A stretch of 64,000 nt of DNA, from contig OZ024895.1 of the NCBI GenBank assembly GCA_964017195.1, positions 14,401,034 to 14,465,033 of the forward strand, read 5' to 3'. Each line of letters opens with the position of its first letter. The first letter of the stretch is position 1. Shown piece by piece: positions 36,701-47,517 of the stretch. Origin of the DNA: Siderastrea radians (lineage: Eukaryota; Cnidaria; Anthozoa; Scleractinia; Rhizangiidae). Below the pieces are notes generated by a model. It was not told the origin of the DNA and made no database searches. It worked only from the letters and a program-made list of their open reading frames with translations. The translations under genes were made by a program, and so were the position numbers.

Positions 36701-37430
36701 GTTCGTGTCCCTTGATCACAGTTGCATTAAAAACTCGTCGGCTTAAACAATATGCTTCAAAGGGTAAATGGAATGAGATAGCTTGTGGGCAGAAACTAAT
36801 TGTTTCTAGCATCAGTCGAATTTTAACGTTTGTTTAATTGGAACGTTAAAGCCGTCACTTTTAGCCAATGGAAATGGGGTGTTTACATGCCTTTCCATTT
36901 TACAAGCAGATGTTGAGTTTACGTTGGAGGTATTCTCGTTTGCTAGTTGAAGTTTATTTGTTTTCCTTTTTGGAAGCTGGTTAACGGCCATAGTCTTTAT
37001 CCACAGGAAGTCTGTCTAACTAAGAAAACACGTTTATTTTAAGAACCGTTCGCTGCATGGTCGTCAGCTAGCAGATGTCAATTTGAGCAAATGGAGTTAT
37101 GAATAAATGCATTTGCAGAGAGTTACCTTTTATATGAAGATGTTCCACTTGTGCTATTTTAGCGAACTTATACAACCATTTGTTTATTTGTTTATGAAAG
37201 AAAATTAAATATGTAGGAAAAATAGTACAGGACGTTTTCAATGACAGGCGTTCTACCTTTCACTGACGCTTCTCCTCGTAAGAAAACGTTAAAAGAGGAA
37301 GATTTTTAACCCTTTCCAAGGAGGTGGGGGTCGCTGAGATAAGTTTTAACCCTTTTTTGAGGCTTGAGTTAGTGATATTCAATGTTTACACACGCCAAGC
37401 GAAATGTAAATGTCGTATCTCCAAGAATCT
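36701..37430. other. Region between the EGF gene start and the Polinton
   Basis: This is the presumed promoter side of the EGF gene. I see no exon and no clear core promoter motif. Confidence 0.4.
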
Positions 37431-37768
37431 TGATATCACACAGGCGGCCCATTAGCTCAAGATAACAGACAAACGCCGCGAACGTGACTACAGCGTATCG
37501 GCGTACAAGGTGGTGTTGTGTTACAACGGTTTGAATTATAAAGGTTTGTATAGGAAGACATCGGATTTGTTTCAAATAGTAGACAATAAATTTAACTAAT
37601 CCCGTTGCCTTGTTATATTAGTAGTAAGAAGTGGGTTTAATGAATATCACCTCATTACTACACCAGTATTTTCCTAATTTAAACCACCTAACACACACAA
37701 AAAAAGTAAATGAATACCACCTCATTCTTACACGAGTATTTTCCTATTTTAAACCACCCAGTATTCAA
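37431..37768 (+). repeat. Polinton left terminal inverted repeat
   Basis: Matches the reverse complement of 52991-53395. The inner part holds two tandem copies of a unit of about 60 bp (ATGAATACCACCTCATT...TTTTAAACCACC). The right repeat has an extra segment of roughly 65 bp near 53143-53205. Confidence 0.85.
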
Positions 37769-37857
37769 AAAAGAAGAAAACATTAAAACGAAACACACAC
37801 ACACAAAAAATTATAATTTATAATCGATTACATATTTGTGAGTCAAATTTGAGATTG

Positions 37858-38214
37858 ATGGCTGCCGGATTCAATAACTATCAAATTACCGAAGTCATAC
37901 AAAACCTACCGCCTGAGCTACGTGAGATAATTTACAAAAATTTCCTCGCCATTAAACTGAGAGAGCGAGCGGTTTTGGGTTGGAACTTGGTTCACAATGA
38001 GCTTTTAAAACAACCTTTCTGTCCTGAAATGGAGCGGCTTGTGCATATTATAATATGTATAGCTTATATTCACTGTTGTCAGGGAGGATGTTGTTACCCT
38101 TGTTATAAACAAGAAGAAATCCTTCATGAACTGACCATCCCAGTTTCAATATATGATATAACTTTAGTCAAATTTTGCACTGATGTATTTGAAGAAGTTT
38201 ATTATAATCATTAA
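37858..38214 (+). CDS. Small Polinton protein of unknown function with F-box-like N-terminus
   Basis: A 118-121 residue intact frame next to the left terminal repeat; ATG at 37858 is preferred to 37849 because MAAGF is a more typical N-terminus, but this is not certain. NLPPELREIIYKNFLAIKL recalls an F-box helix pair, which would suggest a ubiquitin-ligase adaptor, but the similarity is short. A Cys-rich patch (CCQGGCCYPCY) lies in the centre. Function not known. Confidence 0.5.
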   Translation: MAAGFNNYQITEVIQNLPPELREIIYKNFLAIKLRERAVLGWNLVHNELLKQPFCPEMERLVHIIICIAYIHCCQGGCCYPCYKQEEILHELTIPVSIYDITLVKFCTDVFEEVYYNH

Positions 38215-38226
38215 TTTATTTTTTTT

Positions 38227-38607
38227 TTATTTATAATCAAAATATTCATTACCTTCATTAGACATTTTTATACCCATTTTATTAACAAATCGATAAGGAT
38301 AATATACAAGATCTTCAACAAGGCGTTTTGGGGCCCATACACGAAAATTATCACTATCTTTTGCTTTTAAAGTTAAAACAGCTGAATTCCCAAATTTACC
38401 TTTTCGGTGTGTAACGTTTTGTATTCTATATATTCCATCAGAAATATCTCTCCATTTTAAAATTTCAATAATTTCAAAACTTTCTTCTGTTGGCCATTCT
38501 TCTTTATCAGAGAAATTTTCTTCATCAGAGAAATCTGGTATATCAATTAATACATCTTTTGATGGGAATTTTTGTGAGATTGTGTGTTGATCTGTGTAGA
38601 CATCCAT
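38227..38607 (-). CDS. Polinton OB-fold-like protein, possible ssDNA-binding
   Basis: Start chosen at MDVYTDQHT (38607), 49 codons after the first ATG of the frame, because upstream residues look unrelated. An acidic stretch (FSDEENFSDKEEW) precedes FEIIEILKWRDISDGIYRI and FGNSAVLTLKAKDSDNFRVW, a beta-rich pattern like an OB-fold nucleic-acid binder. It converges with the 37858 gene. The role as a single-strand binding protein is inference. Confidence 0.45.
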   Translation of the reverse strand: MDVYTDQHTISQKFPSKDVLIDIPDFSDEENFSDKEEWPTEESFEIIEILKWRDISDGIYRIQNVTHRKGKFGNSAVLTLKAKDSDNFRVWAPKRLVEDLVYYPYRFVNKMGIKMSNEGNEYFDYK

Positions 38608-38872
38608 GGTAAGAATATAATGGATATACATTTGTTTAATAGTGTGTACTTTTTGGAAAGCGTGGAAAATCGTATTATGGAGCCACATCTTGGCCTGAAA
38701 TGGGGTAACCATCTTCATCACGAGTTGGTAACAATATTTTTGAAACACAGTCACCAGTGATAAATCTTATTTGCTTAATTGCTGGCGGTGAAAGAAGTTC
38801 AAAAATAACCAAATAACAAATAGCTTGCAAAGTTGCAATCATTTTGTAAGCGTATATAATTACTTTGAAAAT

Positions 38873-39357
38873 CTACAACGGAGCAAATGTTTTTTCATAC
38901 TTTTTAGAAATAGATGGCGGAATCTCCATACAATGATCAGTGACGAAATTGTCTATCATTTTCAATCTATCAAGAAAGACCTTTTCGTCGAAAGCTTCGC
39001 CTCTGAGGTAAAAGCGAATCTGATCAAGGATTTTTTGGTATTCGATACGGGCAAAATTTGCTTGTTCTGTTTTCTTATCGTATTTCTTAAGGCTTGCCAC
39101 TGTTTTTAAAAGAAGACCAACACCAGTTAAAGTCGCCATGACAACTGGGTTCAGGGTTATTCCCCCGGCCACTGCGGCGCTGATAATTAATTTGCCAGCC
39201 GAAAGATTACAAACAAATTTTTTCTTCAAAAACCGCGGTACAGCTTTTCATAACCATAATGTTTCTTGTGGTAATAAGCATAAGAATCTTTCATTTTTTT
39301 AACCTTCTCTTTAGAAAGTGTTTGGTCGATATGGTTGAATTCGTATATATTTTGCAT
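38873..39357 (-). pseudogene. Conserved Polinton membrane-like protein, frameshifted
   Basis: The first frame starts at 39357 (MQNIYEFNHIDQTLSKEKV) and stops at 39226; the second, in another frame, continues KKKFVCNLSAGKLIIS and a hydrophobic GGITLNPVVMATLTGVGLLL segment. One length change in the T/A-rich run near 39230 separates them. A C-terminal helical region (KILDQIRFYLRGEAFDE) follows. One or two membrane segments are likely. Function unknown. Confidence 0.5.
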
Positions 39358-40715
39358 TGTGCTATATAATATAAAAAAATGTTTGTGATACTATATATAT
39401 TCAAGCAACATGAAGATTTTTTTCATCTTTTGCAGGCGAATTCAAATCTATGTGCATTGTACAACAATACGGAAACATTTGATTAATAGAAATTGTCTGT
39501 GTTTTAGTTGTTTCGGTTGACCTATAAATTTTGCAACATGTCATGATGAGGGGGTTGTATGCTTTATCTGTAAGGAAATAGGTGTATATTCACTTTTTTG
39601 ACTTGAATATATTCATTTTATTATTTTCTTTAATTATTCTGATTCATAATTATTTCATCACAACCATTTAATAAAAATCTAAAACCTTGTTTCGTATCTA
39701 CAAAACCATTTATACCATGAATGGAACCACTCAAATTATGCCCCTTTAAGGACAAATCTGTTTGCATTACCATTTGTCCATTTTCAATAACAAAGGCGGT
39801 GTCATAGACACTTGGATCAACATTTGAAATTGTTTCTTTAACACCATAAACAATTAGATGACCAATTGTTATTAATGATGGATTACGGACCGTACCGTGC
39901 AGATCGAGATATATGTATTGTGGGGGTGAGCTATCCCATCTGTGAAAGTGGATAACTGTTTTGGTGTACTTCTCGAATGTTTTGGTTGAATGGTTTGAAA
40001 TTGAAATCGTCGTTGCTTGCGGCGTTACACTCACCTCAGTCATACCTGGTGGAAACCATTCCACAACCATCGTGTAGTCACCGACCGGAAGTTTATATAG
40101 GTTAAAATCGAGGCGTGACTGGTACTGGTTGGGTGAGCCTTTTTCAAACAGGAGTTTGAGAAAGTAAGCCTTTTTATTTATTTGATGTGGAGACCCGGGA
40201 AAATCTCTGATGCCCAAAACCTCAATATTATTTTCACTCGAAGATTCATCACTGTTTTCCATCAAGTATCTGAAGGCGTCCTTTTTTTGTGCCGAGCTAG
40301 TAATATGAGATTCATGAATCTTTTGACTGACAAGATCTGACAAAGATGTTATTTCACTTTGCATAAAATCAACATTAACTGCAGATTTCAGGTCTTTGTC
40401 ATCGGTGTGTAAGTTGACAATTTTATTATTATTTAAGTTGAAATCTTCAGTCATACTGTTAGTACCATCAACTTTGAGAAACTTTTTTTGTGTCATGTCA
40501 TCAATTCTGTAGTTAACAAACTCGACACATGCGGCGTCTCTTAGGTTTGATGGAAGATTAAGATTGATAATTGAATTATTTTTCATATCAATATCAACGT
40601 CTTTATCCAATTTTTTCACAAGCTGATTATCGACATATTTTTTATTTGTTGCTTGATCTGCCTGTACTGGGTCCTTTACGTTGTAGATTGTGTTATTGTT
40701 CATATCAATGTTTGC

Positions 40716-40721
40716 TTCCAT
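40716..40721. repeat. Target-site duplication, left copy (TTCCAT)
   Basis: Identical 6 bp at 44264-44269 on the other side of the inserted element. Confidence 0.75.
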
Positions 40722-43700
40722 AGGCCTACTCTGGGACCCAAAGTCGCCGTAACTTTGGGTGACTTAAGGTGACTTTAGGCGATTTTAGCTTATTTTGTCC
40801 AAAATTACGGTGATTTTGGGCGATTTTGGGCGATTTAAGGCGATTTTGGGCGACTTTAGGCGACTTTGGGCGATTTTGAGCGACTTTAGGCAATTTTAGG
40901 TAACCTTCAGTGACTTAATTGGAAATGTCAAGGTGAACCTAAGTACAGTTGTGGTATACATGTACATGGGAATCATCATGGTACACCATAATGCATTGTT
41001 ACAGAAAATATCCATACTATCCCCATGAAAATGTTTTAGTTTGAATGCTCCACCAACCCCCTATTCCACCTCACCCTTCTGGAAATTCTAGTTTGGTGGC
41101 TTTCAAGAGCCTCCACTGCCCCCATCCCCCTTGGAATTTCTAATGACCTCTTATGATGTTGGTATGGACCCGCACACTAAATTAAGACATTAGTAGTACA
41201 TAAACATGCAACAATGACCTTAACAACAGCTAGCAAGCAAGGTTGTTGACGAATTGGTCACAGGCCAAAAGGTAAGGCATTAAGTGAAACCTGTGAGTTA
41301 GTAAGTGTCACAACAAGAAACTTAGGGGCCCCAGGATGATTCCTTGGGCATTTTATTGTATAGGGCTCTGGTTAGGCAACAGCCTTGGCAAGCAAACTGA
41401 TATTTTTCTGCCTTTACTGTTATAAGTCAAATTAAAATTAAGGATGCACTTAGTGCAGGATACCTTAAATGAGAGTGAGATACCATAAACTGTATGTAAT
41501 AATACTTTATTTCCTTAAAAAATTCTATACCTCTCTCAAAAGCAACAACAAAAAATAAATGTTTTTTAATAAAATTATATTAGTATTGTCAACTTTCTTC
41601 AGATGCCATCATATAATAGATTGTCTTTATTTAAAAAAAATACATTGTATGACCATAGTCGCAAAGTCTTAAACAACTTAAACTTGCTTACAAAATACTT
41701 ATGAAAAAGTCTAAAAGGAATGTTTTCTGTTCAGACTAAAATAAAAAAAGAAAATTATACTAACCATTAATTGTCAACATCACAAATCAAAGAAATAACT
41801 ACCTTGGTGAATGCATCACCTACGGTATGACAGGTTGCCCTATCTATCCTGACTCGAAACTTTGGTAGCTGCAGGTATGCCTTCCTCACATCTTCCAAAA
41901 GCTTCTGATCCTTTTCTGGCACCCAACCAATTTGCTCCTCTCAAGTATTAAACAGGGAAACACTCCCATTCCATATTTTGTTCCATAAGCTAATGTCTCA
42001 CATAGTAGCACTGGTGGCATTTTTTCTTCTCTTACAATAGTCTGGGCAGCTGGAAACTTGGATGTGCCACTTATATTGAAGCACATTCTTAAAGTCTGTG
42101 GCTTACTGACCGCCCGAGGCTTATAAACCGGCTCATTCGAAGCACCCCTCCTTAACATTTCTGTGACACAAGTGAATTTGGGTTGCTCTAGAGACTTTTG
42201 GGTTCTTTTTTAGTCTATTTTGCATGACAGAAATTGTTGATTAATAAGAAATACTGTATTTTCTTTAGAATGCCAGGTCTCGAATAAATGCTGGGTTCAT
42301 ATATGCTGGTCTACCATGCCAAGTTTTAATTAAACACCTAGGCATTCAATCCAGAAAATATGGTATGCTTTATAGATCAGGAAGATGGGTGGATGCAACT
42401 CCTATATTACATAAATTGATTGAAATGTTTGTACATTTTTAAAGTGAAAAAAAATGTTTTAAGCTATCCTTCCCCATTGCTGTTGTTATTATGGTATCCT
42501 TTGGGGGAGGAAATTGGGAATAGAGAAATGAGAAGATCAATCATTAGTTTGGAGGAAAATCATAAATTGATCAATAGAAGAGTACACAAAATTTGTTCTA
42601 TGGAGCATTACTGGAGCTGTTGGCTGTATGTTGAGGAGTTTAAGTTAATTTAGTTAGTTTAGTAATATGGAAAAACATGGGCAATTTTCGGAGAATACCT
42701 ACAGTCAAAACTCATCAACATGATCATGTGGCATAAAATGTGGTCCATGACTCTCTTTTCCTTAGGTGAGAAAATGACTGGAGATCAAATCATGGCTCCA
42801 GTGAATATGATTTGTTATTTTATCCAAATGAGACAAATACTGTACATAATTCAATTTATAGCTCGAATTACGTGACTTTAGCCAGCCGAACGTGTTCCTA
42901 GGTCACGCGATGCGTAGAAGACACGCACGTGCTGTGCTTTCAAGCCACGTGATAAAAATAGTTTCTTGGCCATTGGCAGCCATCTTGCTTCGAATGGCGG
43001 GTGTCGGTTCCTAGCTTTTCCGCCAACAGCGGAACAACTTCAAAGCAATAAGGGGTCTAATAAGGCGTTGCCTTACAAAAAGAGTCTTTTCTTGATAGAA
43101 CAACAGGGCATTTTGTACTTGCTCGGATCTTTAACTTGAATTAACCTGTATCGATTTGGCTGGATGTTTGGTCTTTGTTTTAAATATGCAAGTATCGCTG
43201 AGGATGCTTTGAAATGTTTAGAAGTTGTTGGTGGACAAACTAGACGAGATGATCACTTCTTCTTCACCCTTTTGTGATGGGTAAGTTTACGGTTTACTCA
43301 GTAAATATGAAAGTTCCTTTATGACCAAAAACCTAGATATTTTGAAACTGGACTTTCAGTTGTACTTGGGTCCATGTTTTTCTGAATGTAAAACTATGAA
43401 ATAGTCGCTAAAAGTCATGACAAAGTAAATTATTGGTGTTTAGATCTTTTATTCTTGTGAACTGGATGCCTAATATTTAATACATCTGCAATCAGCTGTT
43501 TAAGTTGGGATATGCAGATGAGTTTGATGCTATCACTTGTAAGGTTTAAGGGGTGGTGAGTGGGTGCGATGAGGAAATTGTTTCATAGAGAAGAGATTTG
43601 GGGGTAACTCTCTGTATGCTTTATACAGATTAGCCACCTGTATTGTCCATATTAGTGACCTTTAAATCAGAGTCAGAATGAGTGTGAGCATGCAGTGCTC

Positions 43701-44263
43701 ATGCTTTAGATTATCAAATTGTAAAACCAATCTTGTTTCAACTCTGAGCCTCTTTACTGCCCAACATCAAGGAGAAGCGAGGGCTCTGGGAATATGTCTG
43801 GTTTGAAATTCGAAAGCCAGTCAGAGTCAATATTGTACTTGTACTCTGATCTGAAGGTCCCTACTGTAATGGTAGCCTTAGAACAACACCACAAGGACAC
43901 ATCTTAGGATACTGTTACAAAGTCAGTCCTAAGAAATAGAAAAGTTTATTATGTTGGGTTAAGTAAATAAATGAAATGAAATGAAACGAAAACTAATTAC
44001 GTGTCAATGTTTTTTCGCTTTACAGCTGCTAATGGGGGACACAAACAATAAATTCAATGATTAAAAAAAACTATGAATAAATAAACAATAAAAAATGAAA
44101 ATAAACTATATTAAGTTTTCATAGTTTACTATTAATATAATTATAAACTATATACAAGGGATTTAAGGCGACTTAGAGCGACTTTGGGCAACTTTAGGCG
44201 ACTTTAGGCGACTTTGGGCGACTTTAGGTGACTTTGGGCGATTTTGGGTCCCAGAGTAGGCCT
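40722..44263. mobile_element. 3.54 kb TIR element inserted in the fibre gene, unclassified
   Basis: The ends are 27 bp inverted repeats (40722-40748 and 44237-44263, one mismatch), AGGCCTACTCTGGGACCCAA. Next to each end is an array of about 10 bp units GGCGA(C/T)TTT(A/G)G that run in the same orientation on both sides, so they are direct, not inverted, subterminal repeats. Target duplication is 6 bp. No complete transposase is seen; the only notable frame is at 41886-42158. It is likely non-autonomous. Superfamily unknown; 6 bp duplications fit few families (for example IS3EU or Dada), but no protein supports this. Confidence 0.82.
41886..42158 (-). CDS. Unrecognised coding-like fragment inside the inserted element
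   Basis: The frame includes KPRAVSKPQTLRMCFNIS and MPPVLLCETLAYGTKYGMG and continues in another frame with GWVPEKDQKLLEDVRKAY down to about 41800, which suggests a longer decayed protein. I do not recognise it; it may be a remnant transposase or a captured host exon. Confidence 0.35.
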   Translation of the reverse strand: MLRRGASNEPVYKPRAVSKPQTLRMCFNISGTSKFPAAQTIVREEKMPPVLLCETLAYGTKYGMGVFPCLILERSKLVGCQKRIRSFWKM

Positions 44264-44269
44264 TTCCAT
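44264..44269. repeat. Target-site duplication, right copy (TTCCAT)
   Basis: Identical to 40716-40721. Confidence 0.75.
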
Positions 44270-44766
44270 TTTCCGGCCTTCCTTTTTTGAAAGAAAGATA
44301 TTTCTCGTATCCTGATAGTTTGTTACCTTTGACAGATCACCGTGGATAGAATAAGGATTGCTTTTTAATCGCAAAATATTGTACTTATTTTGCATGTCAA
44401 TATCAGCAGAACCGCTGGCACTACCCTGAGGTCCACGATCACCTTTATCACCTTTTTCACCTTTTTCACCTTTTTCACCTTTATCACCTTTGTCACCTTT
44501 ATCGTCTTTATCGCCTTTATCACCTTTTTCACCTTTATCGCCTTTTAAACCCTGTGGTCCTTGTGCCCCCTTCTGACCTTGTGGACCCGTGGGACCTTTT
44601 TCACCCCTCGGTCCATAAGGACCTTGTGGTCCCGCTGGTCCTTTGTCACCCTTCGGCCCAGGAGGACCCTCGGGGCCAGGAGGATCCCCTGGGCCAGGAG
44701 GACCCACTTTTTCACTTTCACTCATCGTTTGGCTAGTTCCATCTATTTGGCTGTTAATATACCCCA

Positions 44767-45390
44767 TTATATATCTTCATCAAAATTTTTTTTCATTAAT
44801 TTTAGGGGTTTCTCATAGTAAAAGAAAGAATATTTTTTATCGGTGGCGAGATCTAAAGCGTCATGATCCACACCTATCTCGTCTGCAATCCGTTTGTTTT
44901 CTCTTGGAAGAAATCTGAAAATACAAAAATGGCTGCAGTTATCACGGATGTTTTTCGGCACCTTGTAGAAGGTTTGAGTGAGGTAAATAACGCAGCCGTT
45001 TCTGTGCCGCCCGTTGATAAAATAATTAATGATGTTGTTTTGGTTACTTTCACAAACAAGATCATCGAAAACAATTTTTTGGTTGTCCACCAGAAGCTCT
45101 TCGAGTGGAATGATTTCATCACCGTAAGCCTCGATGACCTCATAACCAACCTTGGGGTTGATTTGTTCAGCAAAATCCTGCAAAAGAGCCTCGTATTTGT
45201 TCTGGTGCAGGTTTTTTGAAAAGAGGTAAATTTTATCAAACTCCAACAACTCATAAAGCATATGCAGTAATATGTTTGTTTTGTCAGAATTACTGGGTCC
45301 ACAAATAAGCATCCGGAAAACATCGGCAGGCATGCAAGGGTGGCCTTGCTTGTAGTTACTCTTGGAAAAACCTGGGTCATAATTTGGAAT
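44767..45390 (-). pseudogene. A32/FtsK-like genome-packaging ATPase with altered Walker A
   Basis: The frame is open from about 45390 (NYDPGFSKSNYKQGHPC) with ATG at 45333 as an internal Met. Walker A reads GPSNSDKT: the glycine before Lys-Thr is Asp, which should impair nucleotide binding. Walker B is KIVFDDLV; the sensor-like region is CVIYLTQTFYKVPKNIRDN. These match packaging ATPases of Polintons and adintoviruses, which pump DNA into the capsid. An A/T run at 45395-45403 shifts the frame upstream, so the original start is lost. The stop overlaps the start of the fibre gene. Confidence 0.8.
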
Positions 45391-45430
45391 CTTATTTTTT
45401 TTTCGCTTCTATATAATCACGCTGGAAAAA

Positions 45431-46318
45431 TTGGCAATAAAAAATTGGCAACAATTGGATGAACAAAAATCGAAGCTCGATAAACAAACAGAAGAAACTC
45501 ACCAAAAATTCAAAATGGATAAAATTAACAAAGAGTTTGGTCAGCTTTCAGGGGAGGAGCTTTTTAAACCAATCACAAAAAGGCTTGATGAAAAGAGCAG
45601 CACCACTGCAGAAGAAGAAGAAGAAGAAGAAGAAGAAGAAGAAGAAGAGCAGGAAGTTCCTGATGAGTTGAGATCGGATGCACCAGAACCCGCATATCAA
45701 GAATTCGATGATTTACCACCTCCACCTTTGATGGAAGAAACTGTTATGCCGGGAACTTCCAAAGATGAAGCAAAGGAAGAAACATCAAAACGGCTTAGAA
45801 CTGTAAAAAGTATTCTTGCCAAATATGGAAGTGACCCAACTTACAAAGTAAAAAGTAAAGGATCTAAATACTATGGATATGATTTGGAAAGACTAAAAAC
45901 TGAGGAATTTAAACTCGAAACAATTAATGCACATCAAGAACATGCAGAAAAGTTACTTAAAAGGAAACAACCTTTATTGACACAATTACAAGAAGGGAAG
46001 ATGAAATTAAAACCACCTGAAAAACGGGAAAAAAGAGAAATCACCAAAACTCCCCTTGAAAAAGCTGTCATGAGCCGAAGACCTTATCTTGCGCCTTCCG
46101 ACAATGAAGACGACTTATCTGAACAGGATTGGGGGGAAACCGAAGGAAGCGGCATCGCTGATGAAGCTGAAAAATTGATCAACCAACTTCATTTGAGCTT
46201 AGGATCAATAAAAGCAGGAAACAACTCAATAAAACTAAAAAAACAGGTTTTATATTTGCTTGATTCACTTGTTGAACTCGGTATAATAAATAAAAAGGAA
46301 AAGAAAAAAATTTACTAA
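45431..46318 (+). CDS. Polinton structural or scaffold-like protein, acidic
   Basis: An intact 295-residue frame starting MAIKNWQQLDEQK. It has a poly-Glu run encoded by GAA repeats at 45611-45648, a Pro-rich segment (DLPPPPLMEE), and a helical C-terminus (LKKQVLYLLDSLVELGIIN). It lies divergent from the ATPase and just upstream of the penton-like gene, in the virion block. No enzyme motif is visible. A scaffold or minor structural role is inferred from position only. Confidence 0.55.
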   Translation: MAIKNWQQLDEQKSKLDKQTEETHQKFKMDKINKEFGQLSGEELFKPITKRLDEKSSTTAEEEEEEEEEEEEEQEVPDELRSDAPEPAYQEFDDLPPPPLMEETVMPGTSKDEAKEETSKRLRTVKSILAKYGSDPTYKVKSKGSKYYGYDLERLKTEEFKLETINAHQEHAEKLLKRKQPLLTQLQEGKMKLKPPEKREKREITKTPLEKAVMSRRPYLAPSDNEDDLSEQDWGETEGSGIADEAEKLINQLHLSLGSIKAGNNSIKLKKQVLYLLDSLVELGIINKKEKKKIY

Positions 46319-46333
46319 TTATATAAGACAATA

Positions 46334-47079
46334 ATGAGCTTTGATATACTGCTTGACTCGAGCCTTGCAAAACTAGAAAGAGGTGGAGAACGGAATGTTT
46401 CACACGATTTTACAGTGAATTTTTGTGCCCCTATCGACTTGGGTTCAGGAAACTATAAAGCCGCGCTAAACAGACTTATCACAATGAGTTACTCATGGAA
46501 TAATATCGATTCTAATTATAATAACAACAAAATTCGCTGGAGAAAAAAACTGAAGCGTGGAAGAGCTTAACTTTTCCGAACGGAATGTATGATTACAAAA
46601 GAATCAACACTTTTATTCAGCAACACACCGGTAAAGTAGACCCGAAAGACAAAAACAGTGCTTTTATTTTCAATATATATTTCGATATGTCAATTTATAG
46701 GGTTGTGACTTTGATAGATAACGACTTGTCGCAAGGAAATTTCTCTGAATTGCTTGGTTATGGTAAAAATATTTTGAGTGGAGATGTTGTCGGAAGAAAA
46801 GTTCCAAATATCACAAGAGGTGTTGATTGGGTGTATTTGCACTGCGATCTTATCACACGCCGAACAAACAATGTTCCAAGCGATGTGTTATACAGTTTCT
46901 CAACATCAGATCTTCAGGTTAGCTATCCATTTCGAAAAGAGCCGCTTCGACTTGAGTGGCAAACTGTGAATAAAAGTTATATTGATAAAATAAGGGTTCG
47001 GGTGACAGACGGAAGAAACAATATTCTGGATCTCAACGGGACAGACATTGCAATCAGCTTAATGATTGAAAAAGAGTAA
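46334..47079 (+). pseudogene. Penton-like minor capsid protein, frameshifted
   Basis: The first part starts MSFDILLDSSLAKLERGG, and the second part (from 46585) runs to DIAISLMIEKE. A length change in the adenine run near 46542-46548 breaks the frame between them. Size, position directly before the small basic protein and major capsid protein, and beta-rich composition fit the single-jelly-roll penton protein that fills Polinton capsid vertices. Confidence 0.72.
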
Positions 47080-47106
47080 GGATTTTGTTGGTATAAATAT
47101 ACAGTT

Positions 47107-47484
47107 ATGAATCATCCGAGCGAGTGGGCAAGATTCTTTGACGAAAACACCGGAAGTTATCGATAGAAACACAAAGGGTCGGGTGTGATCCGTGACACCC
47201 TCATGACCATCGGTAAAGTATTCAAAGACAATGTAAAGAACGTGGCAAAGAAAACTGCTGAAAAAGCTACAAAAACAATCGCTGAAAAAGCGGGTCAGAA
47301 AGTTGGTGAACTTGTTGTTAAAAAAGGTTCGAAACAAATACGAAAAATACTGCAAGAGCGAAAGCAAAAACCGTCGTCTCAGGATGCAAATAAGAAACTT
47401 GCAAATATTTTGCAAAGCCAAAAACCAAAAAAATCAGAAGACGCTCTTGTGAAATTAAATCGAATTTTGGCAAACGAAATTTGA
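47107..47484 (+). pseudogene. Small basic core/membrane-active protein, with an internal stop
   Basis: Starts MNHPSEWARFFDENTGSY, then an in-frame TAG at 47164-47166, then KHKGSG and a long Lys/Ala-rich stretch (VAKKTAEKATKTIAEKAGQK). Highly basic, like the small DNA-binding or membrane-active proteins of this virus group. The single stop truncates it after 19 codons; use of an internal Met (47209) would skip it. Confidence 0.6.
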
Positions 47485-47517
47485 TGAAAAAATTTTTTTT
47501 TCTATTTATATATTAGC

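Larger units (their letters stand above)
39630..44767 (-). pseudogene. Collagen-like fibre protein of the Polinton, split by a transposon
   Basis: The N-terminal part (44767-44264) starts overlapping the ATPase stop (TAATG) and has about 30 Gly-X-Y triplets rich in GPP, GDK and GEK, a collagen-like shaft. The C-terminal part (40721-39630) has three repeats of the type DMNNNTIYNVKDP...ATNKKYVDNQ, like phage tail-fibre repeats, followed by a beta-rich head. The element 40722-44263 interrupts the gene; its target duplication (TTCCAT) leaves both halves in the same frame. The protein is probably a trimeric capsid-surface fibre used in attachment (inference). As it stands the reading frame runs into the insert. 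Confidence 0.8.

Noticed and set aside
42840..43080. GC-richer block in the 3.5 kb element as a promoter
   Set aside because: Contains CACGTG-like and CCAAT-like strings but no core promoter or gene that would support the call.
44554..44918. Plus-strand frames rich in Gly and Pro
   Set aside because: Antisense shadows of the collagen-like fibre gene.
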